A DNA stretch of 28,902 nucleotides from Haplomitrium mnioides (taxonomy: Eukaryota > Marchantiophyta > Haplomitriopsida > Calobryales). Shown in pieces: positions 1-9,138 of the stretch. The notes under the pieces are model-generated. The model had not been told where the DNA came from. It saw only the letters and a program-made list of their open reading frames with translations, and searched no databases. The stretch spans positions 1 through 28,902 of the forward strand of contig JBNGIS010039285.1 of the NCBI GenBank assembly GCA_049999725.1, given 5' to 3'. Each line of letters starts with the position of its first letter. The stretch's first letter is position 1. The position numbers were made by a program, and so were the translations under genes.

Positions 1-549
1 TTACAGCTTCCATTTATTTGTTTTTGTGGTTAGTTTTACTCTCCGCATCTTCATAGTGTACAGGAAATCTAAATTTAGCTGAACGTAGATACGAAATTTT
101 CTTCTAGGAATATTTCTGTTAATGTTTAGTTGCTTGGCCTTATGATTGGCCACAACTTTTTCCTTTGATGCTTTGAAGCAAATAAAGACTTGCTTTTGGT
201 CCCACAAACCTCAAGCTTTTGTAAGTTCTCTTTACTTTTTGTGGAAATGGGATCAGCATAATAAATTTTGAATGAAAATATTCTTTGATTCTGACTGTTC
301 TTTGTTTACCAAATGTGTGAGTTCCAAACATATATTTCAAGTATATGTAACCAATCTACAACTTATTAAATTTAACTGGTTGCCTATTATATATGACTGG
401 ACACAAATCTGAGATGCTGCTGTCAATTCTGATTTTTGTTCATTACATTCAAAGAGCTGAATGAAGACACTTACCCAGACTTCTTCTGGAACCTCTATCA
501 GATTGCTTTCTTCTGGAATTTTTGGATTGATATGGTTTTGTGTCTGTAG
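1..549. other. intron or upstream sequence of the sigma-factor gene
   Basis: No exon is convincing here. The first recognisable sigma-factor exon begins at 550, right after a pyrimidine-rich stretch ending TGTCTGTAG, and the reading frame of that exon has a TAG at 547-549. This stretch is therefore most simply the 3' part of an intron. It holds one copy of a 53-bp direct repeat (4-56). Short minus-strand open frames give no recognisable protein. Confidence 0.4.
4..56 (+). repeat. direct repeat copy 1 (partner 1182-1234)
   Basis: Positions 4-43 are identical to 1182-1221, and the match continues with about four mismatches to 56/1234. The spacing is 1178 bp. Both copies lie in what I model as introns of the same sigma-factor gene. 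There is no flanking duplication or terminal inverted repeat, so it could be an old segmental duplication or two copies of a dispersed repeat. Confidence 0.8.
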
Positions 550-1669
550 ATACAAGATGTATTCAGGATGGTTCAGCCTGTGAGGTCAATGGAAGGGGAT
601 TCGTCTTCATTCGACTCTGATTTGAAAAGACAATATGAAGATGAAACAGCAGAGACTTTACCATGGCTGGTGATACTCCATTTTGCTGTTAAGTTTTTTT
701 TCTTATTATGTTTGCTGCTTTCAACATTTGTGAATATTGGCTCTTATTTGGCAATATTCCATGCAGACGTCACATACGCAACTGACAGATTAATGATTCA
801 TAATGCAAAACTATGATGCGTCAATGGATGTTTCAGATCTTGAGAGAAACTGAAATGAAGACTGCAATGGCCAAGGCTCTGGAAACTCTGGCTCCTCGTG
901 AACAGATGGTATATGACAGTTCAGCTTTCATTTTAAAAGTGTGCATGGGTGAAAATTTGCATTTATTATCATGTTAATGACAGGCTTTCTTACTTGCACT
1001 GCAGGTTATAAGGATGCGCTATGGTTTTGATAGCAAGCTTCCTTTACCCAGATCTCGAGTAATGTGTTTTGTCTAATTGGAACACTCTGCTTTTGTTGCA
1101 TCCTAATTAAAACATTGCTACTAGTGGTTTGATTATAGATCTATATGTAGGTGATGTGTCTAGGTTTTTCCTAGACTATTGCAGCTTCCATTTATTTGTT
1201 TTTGTGGTTAGTTTTACTCTCTACTACTTCATAGCTATATATAGACCTATATGTAATAGTTAAAATCTATGATGTCTGCGAGTATTTCTTGGCTATCTCG
1301 TGTTAGCTACATAACTTGAATTTTTTTTTGTAGGTGGCATCAGAGTTGGGCTTGTCATTTGAAAGCATTCGCCTTTGTGAGGTTTGAAAATTCTGTCCTA
1401 GCCATTTGGATTTGTGCAGTTTTTGGGTCACAAAAACACATTTGGGTGTGCTCTCTGCTAATGTAGAGACTGAATCTTTCACAGTATAGGGTATAAATAT
1501 ATATAGTCTCACAGATCTTGGTTTTTGGACTGTTTAGTGTGTGGCTTCCATCTTTGTTCACCTTTCAACAGCCATCGTTAGTCTGCAGCTGGGTATACCC
1601 ATTTCTTGTATTTATGTCACCTGTAAACGAAGCATACAACAGAAAGCTAAGCTGGAAGTACCGGCTTGA
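550..1669 (+). CDS. plastid-type RNA polymerase sigma factor, 3' part (regions 3-4), multi-exon
   Basis: Sigma-70 family factors give bacterial-type (in plants, plastid-encoded) RNA polymerase its promoter specificity. Best exon model, all phase 0: 550-669, 837-908, 1005-1058, 1334-1381, and a tentative last exon 1643-1669 ending in TGA. Exon 1 reads the acidic DETAE segment that precedes region 4. Exon 2 carries ALETLAPREQM, exon 3 VIRMRYGFDSKLPLP, and exon 4 VASELGLSFESIRLCE, matching region 4.1 (LspREr.ViRlRyGl) and the 4.2 helix-turn-helix (evg..lg.s.e.iR..E). Donors and acceptors are GT-AG. The linker between DETAE and LRETEM is several residues shorter than I expect for the family, the exon 2 acceptor tract is weak, and the last exon is a guess. 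The 5' part, including region 2, lies outside the window. It could be a functional paralogue or a decaying copy. Plastid targeting is inferred from the family. Confidence 0.62.
1182..1234 (+). repeat. direct repeat copy 2 (partner 4-56)
   Basis: Second copy of the 53-bp repeat, inside the modelled intron between sigma-factor exons 1005-1058 and 1334-1381. The first 40 bases are identical to 4-43. Confidence 0.8.
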
Positions 1670-1797
1670 TAGATTTCCCGATCTCTTGTTTGTTTTTTTG
1701 TTTCCCATCCTGTGTCTGAAGCTTAGTATCCCGGAGTGTTATAAGTGTACTTTAATGCACGTTATGATTGTCTCCGTCTAATGAAAGGTTGCTAATG

Positions 1798-1896
1798 AGA
1801 AACCGGCTTTCCTTGTATCCTTGTTGCTTGAAAGTAAATAAAGTTGTTTGCTTTCGGTCAAAAAAAAAAAAAAAAAAAAAAAGAAACCGGCTTTCC
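1798..1896 (+). mobile_element. micro-retrocopy: 47-nt mRNA 3' end plus poly(A), flanked by 15-bp target-site duplication
   Basis: The 15-mer AGAAACCGGCTTTCC occurs at 1798-1812 and, perfectly, at 1882-1896. Between them lie 47 nt (1813-1859) and an uninterrupted A tract (1860-1882, last A shared with the duplication). The insert has an AATAAA at 1837-1842, 17 nt before the tail. This is the normal distance from polyadenylation signal to cleavage site. Poly(A) tail, 3' position and perfect target duplication together are the hallmarks of target-primed reverse transcription by LINE machinery acting on an mRNA or 3'-end fragment, with extreme 5' truncation. The intact A tract and perfect duplication suggest a fairly recent event. 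It sits just beyond the sigma-factor gene. Confidence 0.85.
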
Positions 1897-4718
1897 GACT
1901 AATGGTGGCTTTCTTCATGAGGCATGGGTACAAAATTCAGTTCGCATTAGTTGGAAAGGCAGGTTCTCTGCCCTTGTCTGGAAATTTTGTCGGGCCTTTA
2001 AAGAATGCTTGGTAGCTGTAGCATTACAGGAAGTAGAGTCCAGGCAGGGGAGCTAGGTGGGATGTATACAGACAAATATCTTCTATGCTTTGATTATTGG
2101 TGTTTCTTTTGAAGTTCTTGATTGCTGTAAGGCAAAAATCTGAATCCCTTTTCTTCGGGTTCTGCAGAAGAAAGCGCTAAACAAGTTGCAACAAGTGGCA
2201 AAGGAGGATGGCTTTCATCTTTATTTCTCTGTTGATCTTTGGGCTCATTAAGCCATTTTGATGGCTGTTCTAAATAACTGATTTTCTTTAAGTTGTGCAG
2301 CTCTTCTGTCACTAAGATATCACTCCACTATTAGAAGTCTCATGGGTCCACGAAGGGATCATGAGTTGGCGTGATACATTCCTACTAATGGAAGAGCAGT
2401 GAGTGTTAAAGTGAGCTCCGTATAGTGCTCTCTATGAAGAGACATGTTTTAGCTATTGAAGTTGCTTGATGATGCATTCTACAGTAAGTTGCAAAAGATC
2501 AGCAGGTTTGAAATTCAGATAGCACTTCCGTTTCTCATGGACCTCATTCAGTCATGGATGCAGGCCCATGCTAACCAAGTTGAGGTGTTGATTGGTTACA
2601 CGCTTCCAATACCAGAAGGTTTTGCTGGGCAACATGGATTTTGTAACATTGGGTAAATATTTATTTTACCGGTTCCAACTTGTGGGCCTCCGGGACTGGC
2701 CATTTTAACTAGTGCCTTTTTTCTTGCCAGTTTTACCCCTCCCCTCCCTGAGGCACTGAACCCGAAAACATACCATTATCAGATAGGTTTTATGTTTATC
2801 TACAGTGACTCTAGGCGGCTTCAAGTTAGCCAAATGCACTGTATCAGTGCAGGTAGCAAGCACGATTTAAGATCTGAAAAGCTGGTTAGAACAGCAAAAA
2901 GTGTGTAAGGAAAGTGTTATCCAAAGGCTGATTGTTTGTTTAACTAAATTTCTTTGTAGTCAGAAAATGTGTTGGTGACCACACACTTCTAACGCTGTAT
3001 ACACTACCCGTAAGTTATCTTGAAATTTTCAAAAAAGTAAGCGAACTTGTTTCCTTTTCAGAATAGGTATCTGCTGAAAGACTACGAATGTTGTACAATA
3101 ACATGAGTAGCAATAATGAGGATTCTGTACAACACCGAGTACCAATTATGGTGTCTTTATGATGATTTGCGAATAAGACAATACTACAGCTCCTTTTGCT
3201 GAAGAAAGGCTACAGCACCTGAGGCTTTTAGTTGAGGTGGAAGGTCTAGAAACTTTTTCACAATGTCTCACATGCATGAAGCTTAGTCAAAAGTAGGGTC
3301 AGGGTTCGTTCATAGATAAGAGTTGGTAATCGAAGCACCCATCTCTTTTCTTCATCTGCTGCTGAGGCCGCATTCTGCATCTCTCTCATGAAGTGTTTTG
3401 GATAGCATTTGTACACTGAGGTCAAAAAGTAAACATGACCTTTCCAAGAATGTGGAACATGGAGGTGAAACTCGCCCACTTGGGTGGATGGGAGTATGGT
3501 CAGCTCATCATTTGAACAATTATTCTATCAAATTTAGGCAGGAGCATATGTGTATTTTAAAAACGAGGACTAAATTTAAATAGCGGCTAGGCTCTAGAGG
3601 AGGCCCAAGCGTTGAGGATTGCCATGGAGGAGATATTTGCAGTGCTAAAAACAGAGATGAGGTGCATCATACACGTAACCTCACTTCCCTTGAAGTGTGC
3701 TTCTAATCTGGAATCGTCTAATAGAAATCCTTCGTACGAGATGAGAGCAGATTCCAAAAGTTCAGTAGGAGAGATCACCACGTGATGGCCACTGTGTGGC
3801 TCCTGAAGCTCCCTTTTGTCGACGAACACTGCCTGACTTAGATCAATAATTTCGTTCCCAAAACCTGCTCCCAGTTTACAGGCCGTGATAAAGTGTTCAC
3901 ATGCCTGGTTGCAGGGGACGCGTAGCGGTAATGTAGTGTAGGGTCTTTTACGTTGAGCAACATGCCCTGTAATTAATGTACGGTGTGATTGATGAATGCC
4001 TCGTTACAAGATCCCAGTCTCGTCACTCTTGTTCACAAATTGCAAAAGCATGCAATTGATTTCTGGTCAAGCAAGAAGTGAATGATCGAAGGAGGGTGCA
4101 CGCTTTGTCTTCTCGCTGTAAAGGTGAAGATGAGAAGAAGAAGAGCGAGTCAACGAAAGTGCTCGGGTTGACAAGCAAGGGAAGGCGGCTGTTCGAAGCC
4201 CAAGACCTCCGATCCGCTAGAATAGCATGAAAAGAATAAAGAAACCAGTGCTGGGAAGGGAGGGATAGGAGGGGAGGAGGTGGGAGAAAGTACAAAGGAG
4301 AGGATCTAGACAGAGAAACGCCATAACAGGTGTAAGTACATGGAGGGAAGGAGGTATCTGCAGAACTGATTCTGCGGCGACAGAAGAGCATGGGGGGTTT
4401 GTCGGCAGGTCAGGCAACTAAAGGTTGTCCTCAGCGATGGCGACGAGAGGCAGTGGGAGATATAGGAGTTCGAGGTTCTCATGGGAATTTGACGGTTCCC
4501 TCTTTTAATAGCTCCCACCCCACGATGCACACGCTGCCAAGCCCACCTAACTGCCGCCCAACGAACGGACTGCTCTTTGCACTTGCTTGGCCGTCTTTCT
4601 CATCACCCCCAACAAACCAACAGTGAATTCCCATTTTCCACTTCCCTTTCCACAGCTTGAGTGCGTGAGTGAGTGAGTCGAGGAAGGAAGGAAGCATTTG
4701 CGAACCATTTTCCAAAGA
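1897..4718. other. unassigned intergenic DNA
   Basis: There is no gene I can support. Open frames here are short, mostly lack ATG starts, and resemble no family I know. There is a small inverted pair GTTGTACA (3090-3097) / TGTACAAC (3126-3133). From about 4080 the plus strand becomes purine-rich, with GAGTGAGTGAGT and GAAGGAAGG runs at 4660-4695, as often seen in plant 5' UTRs or microsatellites. Part may be 3' UTR of the sigma-factor transcript. Confidence 0.5.
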
Positions 4719-4916
4719 ATGGTAGCAGGTTTACGAGGTTTCTCGTGCATTCTTCCTGCGAATTTCTTTGGTCAAGCATGCACCGGCGTTTTCTTAAAAT
4801 TGACACCAGGCAGCAGCTCAAATGGCGGTCCGTTTATGGTGCTGAGCAATTCTCAACTGACGCCGTCGACAGAGAGACTTTCATACATACATTCTGAAAG
4901 GAAACATACGGAATAG
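4719..4916 (+). CDS. possible small ORF, 65 aa, unknown
   Basis: An ATG-initiated frame with a favourable start context (A at -3, G at +4) follows a purine-rich leader (4660-4700) that resembles a plant 5' UTR. The 65-residue product starts MVAGLRGF, is Ser/Thr-rich in the middle (GSSSNGG...SNSQLTPSTE), and ends in a charged tail SERKHTE. A serine-rich, acidic-poor first half could be a plastid transit peptide of a first exon, but I found no clear downstream exon. I recognise no family. It may be chance. Confidence 0.22.
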   Translation: MVAGLRGFSCILPANFFGQACTGVFLKLTPGSSSNGGPFMVLSNSQLTPSTERLSYIHSERKHTE

Positions 4917-5014
4917 GAGCAAAAAGTGCGTTGGGCATCTGACTGACTTCGCAGCAAATATCCAGGAAGATCTGAACAGCGATAGGGTCACTGGACGGAC
5001 AGTTTGAATCCCAT

Positions 5015-5308
5015 TTAATACTCGTCAATGATCATTAGCGACATGAGTGTCTCTCTCTGTCGTCGCCTTAATTTTGCCTCCTCTTGAATTTTCAATGTTT
5101 GAAACCTATACTGTATACGTTTATGTGAGCAGTAGGCTGTACATGGCGGATGAGGCGGACGCGCCATGAGCCTCGACATTGAAGCACCTTTAGAACGGAA
5201 AGTGCAACAGTTTGTTGGAATAAACGCATGTGCAACTGTCAGTATAATGGCGCAAACTGCTACTGCAATTCGCAGCATCAGTATGAATACAGAACACAAA
5301 GACGACAT
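5015..5308 (-). CDS. possible small secreted protein, 97 aa
   Basis: A complete ATG-to-TAA frame of 97 codons. Residues 1-28 look like a textbook signal peptide: a short polar start, hydrophobic core VFILMLRIAVAVCAIILTV, and an AHA cleavage motif before Phe29. The mature part holds four cysteines (a CC pair near residues 34-35, then C-x3-C about 30 residues later), a proline patch MARPPHPP, and a basic RRRQRE segment before the C-terminal MSLMIIDEY. It resembles neither CLE, RALF nor other plant signalling peptides I know. The start context is weak (T at -3) and no TATA is obvious upstream. Hydrophobic runs can occur by chance, so coding status is uncertain. Confidence 0.35.
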   Translation of the reverse strand: MSSLCSVFILMLRIAVAVCAIILTVAHAFIPTNCCTFRSKGASMSRLMARPPHPPCTAYCSHKRIQYRFQTLKIQEEAKLRRRQRETLMSLMIIDEY

Positions 5309-5601
5309 GAAAAGTCTTCCTCGTGGAAGGCAGTAACTGCTAACATCTCTGATCCTGCCGTGCCAATGGACTCGCTCCGCCCAGACAATAAGTTTTAACG
5401 ATTTTTGGCCTCTCTAGATCCTGCAGCTTCCTTACTCGATCACTCCCATAGTTACTTTTTGTAGACCTGTCTACCTGATGCAACCAATCATGCATCGATG
5501 CTTTCGAAACGCAAAATCCTCACCTGCCACGTCAATCACGACGCCGCGTTACCGCACTCGCAGCTCGATCAAGGTTGGATGGTGAAGCTGATCATGACCA
5601 A

Positions 5602-5781
5602 ATGAGACAGAAATTTGCATCTCAGGATTCAGAATGTTTTCTTGACAGTGAAAGCAGTTACTCAAAAGCTTTATATGATACTGAGCTACTTCGCAGTGAG
5701 CAGCAAGTGAATGTGGGCCACAACGCTCTCCTTGTCAACCAATTGCAGACGAAGCTGCCATCAAAGAGCTATCATCTGTAG
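5602..5781 (+). CDS. possible small ORF or exon, 59 aa, unknown
   Basis: The frame is open from 5575, with its first ATG at 5602, to the TAG at 5779-5781. The product is hydrophilic and Ser/Gln/Asp-rich (DSECFLDSESSYSKALYD, then LLRSEQQVNVGHN) and amphipathic enough to be a fragment of a real coiled or disordered protein. The frame upstream of 5602 stays open, so it could be the last exon of a spliced gene using an AG near 5573. No family is recognised. Confidence 0.22.
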   Translation: MRQKFASQDSECFLDSESSYSKALYDTELLRSEQQVNVGHNALLVNQLQTKLPSKSYHL

Positions 5782-5818
5782 CGCGCCCTTGTAGTAATTC
5801 CGCCATTCAAATGTCTGC

Positions 5819-5853
5819 CTACTGCTGCTGCTGCTGCTGCTCTACTACTACTG
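5819..5853 (+). repeat. CTG/CTA trinucleotide microsatellite
   Basis: Six CTG units, then an interrupted run of CTA units, just downstream of the 5602-5781 ORF. It is a simple repeat. Confidence 0.9.
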
Positions 5854-6721
5854 CGTTGCAGTTTATGAGTAATAGGTAGAATCTTCGGACTAGTCCACAG
5901 ATGGAAGAAGTCGGAGATCATGTACTGATTTCTACACAGAATCTTACTGGGAATTATTTGCAAATGGCATTTGCAAAACAAGCATACAATCCAGACGTTA
6001 GCAGTACTAGTACTATAATCATGCCAAGCATTCTCATCTACAACAACAACATCATCCAGTAGTATACTTTCTACCATCCGGCCGTGGTCCAGGATATTAT
6101 AAATTCCATTGCGGCAGGTAATGATGGATCGCGTTCACTTCGAAACATAGAAAATTGTGTGAAAATTCTCATCAGTACCTAGCAAGGTGGACACGAAGTA
6201 GGACAGTGAGTAGCAGTCATTCCAGTTGTACAAAATACCGACATAGCCCTGCAAATCCTGAGCTCAGCGTGTACTTTCCGTATGTCAAGGAAACGGAACA
6301 GGGAACACGATATACCGCGGGGGAAGGAGGAATGCAGCAGTCAGGGAGGGCAGGCAGGCGGTCAAGCTGGGCAGAGATCCCGCCCACGATCCTCCAAAAC
6401 CCAAACCAAACCATTCAGCCCGTTTTTTTATCATATAAGAGAGAAGAAAGGAGCAGGGCGGAAGGGATGGGAGGGTACAGTACTCAGTTTTATTAATTTT
6501 TTGGTAATCCAGAGGTTGAATCGCATCGCTGACTTTTGTGATGGTGGCGAGGTCTGCTCGCTCTGCTGTGCCGAGTGAGACCAGACAGCACCAGTGGGAA
6601 GGAAGGGAGGACATATGTGTAATGCGAGCACCAAAACCGGTTTATGTTGCATGTTTCCCCGTACTAATGGTGCGTGGGTATGTACAATCTATCTAGATAT
6701 CTTGCTGCTGCAGCTGCAATC
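5854..6721. other. unassigned intergenic DNA, purine-rich patches
   Basis: No supportable gene. Overlapping frames between 6155 and 6652 on both strands arise from low-complexity purine/pyrimidine DNA (GGGAGGGCAGGCAGGCGG near 6350; GAGAAGAAAGGAGC near 6440) rather than from coding constraint. Confidence 0.5.
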
Positions 6722-6752
6722 CTCTGACGGTCCACTGCCTTGACCGTCAGAG
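6722..6752. promoter_or_regulatory. perfect 11-bp inverted repeat with W-box core
   Basis: CTCTGACGGTC (6722-6732) and its exact complement GACCGTCAGAG (6742-6752) are separated by nine bases. The right arm with its preceding bases gives TTGACC (6740-6745), a WRKY-type W-box. The left arm contains TGACGG, which resembles half of a bZIP/TGA site. This could be a binding site for a dimeric factor or a short RNA hairpin. The function is inferred. Confidence 0.5.
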
Positions 6753-7611
6753 AGTCATGGCGATGCGATCTCATCGCTAACACGACTTCTCACTGTAGCC
6801 GAAACTCTAACACTCCGCTGTGTGCTCCGGAACTGAGCTGTACGTTAGTCCCAGCACCACAACTGTAGTCGCAGTAGTGTCTTGCTCATTCGTAGGTGCA
6901 GCTGAGTGGATCCTGGGCTAGAGGGCAGGGAGGAGGGATGGATGGATGGAGAGAGGGAGGGAGGGAAGCAGCACGTACATGATCATTGAATTCTCGACTC
7001 AAACTGGATTGGATTTTTCAAGTGTGGCACGCCATGAGTAATATATTTACATTATGTTCCGCAAATGCAAGAGCCGGGCTTCTCATTAACATCTGAACGG
7101 GAGGAGAAGCGAATCATATCAGGGATTGGCATGGGAATCAAACTTGGAAGCCAATTAATAATCGCGGGATAGTTGGAGGAATCAACCAACATGAATCCCG
7201 CAGCCATGTGTAAGCTTCTCAAAAAATTGGTTTAACATCTAAATAATGCAATCATGCTCTTAGACTCGATCTCTTTTTATGTCTGGAGGAACAAAACTTG
7301 TGATCAGCCGGCCGAATGGTTTACTTAGGGTGGATGGATGGATGGGTGGCAGTCCGGGAGGGAGGGAGGGAGGGAGGAAGGGAGGGAGGGACGAAGGAAG
7401 GCAGGAAGGGATGGGGTAGTGTGGTGTGTTGTAGTGAACCTCCGAAGCTTGCTGCCAACAAAATGCTTCAGAGGGACGTTGATTGCTTAAGGAAAATTTA
7501 CCGTGACCATGACTTGGGACCCGTCCATTTTAAGGGTCGCGTTCAAAATTACTCTCGATGCTTCTTCTGGCTCCCAGTCTGAGATTTTAAGACTTCGGGA
7601 AAACTCGCGGT
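6753..7611. other. 3'-flanking region of the MATE gene with purine microsatellites
   Basis: Contains GGAT and GGGA runs at 6927-6966 and at 7327-7414. The latter includes GGGAGGGAGGGAGGG at 7356-7370 and GGGAGGGAGGG at 7380-7390, both of which could form G-quadruplexes on the plus strand. The MATE 3' UTR on the minus strand must lie in the part next to 7612. No gene is seen. Confidence 0.55.
7327..7414 (+). repeat. GGAT / GGGA polypurine microsatellite
   Basis: GATGGATGGATGG is followed by repeated GGGA units, then GAAGG variants. It lies about 200 bp past the MATE stop codon, probably in or just beyond its 3' UTR. Confidence 0.9.
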
Positions 7612-9138
7612 TCAATCGGTTTGCACAGTTGGCATGACTTTGATAATCAGAGACGTCTTCTCCGACTCTTCCCCCCCGCGGTTATAAGTCTTGTGTTCTT
7701 CTTTCGGGTCGTCGTCCTGCATGACCTTGACGATTAGACTCTCGCTAGCGTCTTCATCAGCAAGCTCATCCTCCATTTTCTGGGCCTCCTTGAGAGCTAG
7801 CAATTCCTTGGCGCGCTGTGCTTGCAGAATCCAGTCTGTTCGGAGGAGCATAATCAACATTACTGTCGCACAGGTCGCCTGAGCTGCAAGAAGTCCAAAC
7901 CAAAGTCCTGCAAATCCAACTTTGACCCAGAAAGCAAGACCCACAGCAACGGGAAAGCCAACGAGGTAGAAGGAAGCCATATTAATGTTGGCTGCCAAGG
8001 TAGGCCTTGCACTCCCTCGCAGCACGCCGCAACCAGTTGTCTGAGGACAATTTCCAAGCTCGCACAGCCCCACAATGGGCATAGCCATAGCCACAATAGA
8101 GAGTACGGCAGTGTCTTGGGAGTACATCAGCGCCCAGATGTGGCGCATGGAAGTGGTGAACGTAGCAGCGAGAACGGCCATGACTGCAGCACAGCACATT
8201 GCCACAAGCATGGCATTGCGAGCTTTAGCTGGCCGATTAGCTCCTAGCTCGTTCCCCACCCTAGCGGACACAGCCAAGCTCAATGACGAGGGGAAGATAT
8301 AGATAAATGATGTGACTTGTATGAGTATTCCCATGCTGGAGACGGTGGCCTGCGGATTGATGAGGAGCCCTGACATGAGAATCATGAATTCGTACCACCA
8401 CCACTCCAGGCAGACGGACACGGCGCTTGGAACCGCTAGCCTCAGCAGGGAGTACCACTCCTGGAATGCCTCCGACGTCCACCCTTCCCATGTGTTTTTG
8501 TATAGTCCTGAGTACCACAGATACGCCAGCAAGAATAGCACTACGTTAATATCCATGAAGGCACCCGCCAGCGCCACGCCCCGGTAATCCATACCCAGGT
8601 ACTTCACCAGGAAGAAGGTCGTGGGAATGTTCAATGCCAGAGCAAAGCCAGAACAATAAGTGAGCGGGGCAGTGATATTCTGAGTACGAAGGTAAATTCG
8701 TAGAGGCTGAAGAAGCACTTGGGCGAAAATATCAGGTATGGAGTACAACATGAAATTGTAGGCGTAGTGTATTATCTCTTCTTTCTGCCCAAAGTATCCC
8801 AGAAGAAATGGCATGTGCCACCAGACAATGGCTATGGGGATGCACGAAGTTGACAGAACAGCAATCATGCGCTGCAAAGTTACCCCCAACAACCGCCATT
8901 TCCTTTCGCCGGCTCCGAAAGCCTGGGCACAGAAGGGTTCCATTCCCGTGGCCAGTCCAGAAAGAACTGAGTAGCATGTGATATTCTGGAATCCAAGTGA
9001 TAAGGAACCCCCAGAGAGCTGCATGTCGCCCAAGTGGCCCAAGAAAAGCATTGAAACCATAGTTCTCAGGTACATAAGTATCCCCGTCACAACCATAGGA
9101 CCTACGATGCTGCCCAATTGCTTCAACTCCGCCACAAT
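7612..9138 (-). CDS. MATE/DTX family efflux transporter, main exon
   Basis: Multidrug-and-toxin-extrusion proteins export organic cations, metabolites or hormones across plant membranes by H+ antiport. The uninterrupted 508 codons give about 12 hydrophobic segments. Diagnostic features are FLGHLGDMQLSGGSLSLGF and GMEPFCAQAFGA in the first repeat, RVGNELGANRPAKARNA at the start of the second, and PQTTGCGVLRGSARPTLAAN near TM10. This combination fits the DTX45-56-like clade (the ADS1/DTX50 group), typically with few or no introns. The frame can start at an ATG pair at 9142-9147, but those codons and the next CAG form ATGATGCAG after a pyrimidine tract, a good 3' splice site. I therefore begin this exon at ATT (9138) and join it to 10065-10256. 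The acidic tail holds two similar motifs, SLIVKVM and SLIIKVM. The substrate cannot be read from sequence. Confidence 0.9.
   Translation of the reverse strand: MVAELKQLGSIVGPMVVTGILMYLRTMVSMLFLGHLGDMQLSGGSLSLGFQNITCYSVLSGLATGMEPFCAQAFGAGERKWRLLGVTLQRMIAVLSTSCIPIAIVWWHMPFLLGYFGQKEEIIHYAYNFMLYSIPDIFAQVLLQPLRIYLRTQNITAPLTYCSGFALALNIPTTFFLVKYLGMDYRGVALAGAFMDINVVLFLLAYLWYSGLYKNTWEGWTSEAFQEWYSLLRLAVPSAVSVCLEWWWYEFMILMSGLLINPQATVSSMGILIQVTSFIYIFPSSLSLAVSARVGNELGANRPAKARNAMLVAMCCAAVMAVLAATFTTSMRHIWALMYSQDTAVLSIVAMAMPIVGLCELGNCPQTTGCGVLRGSARPTLAANINMASFYLVGFPVAVGLAFWVKVGFAGLWFGLLAAQATCATVMLIMLLRTDWILQAQRAKELLALKEAQKMEDELADEDASESLIVKVMQDDDPKEEHKTYNRGGEESEKTSLIIKVMPTVQTD

Noticed and set aside
2456-2656. 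66-codon plus-strand frame
   Set aside because: It starts only at a TTG codon, and no splice signals or family resemblance support it.
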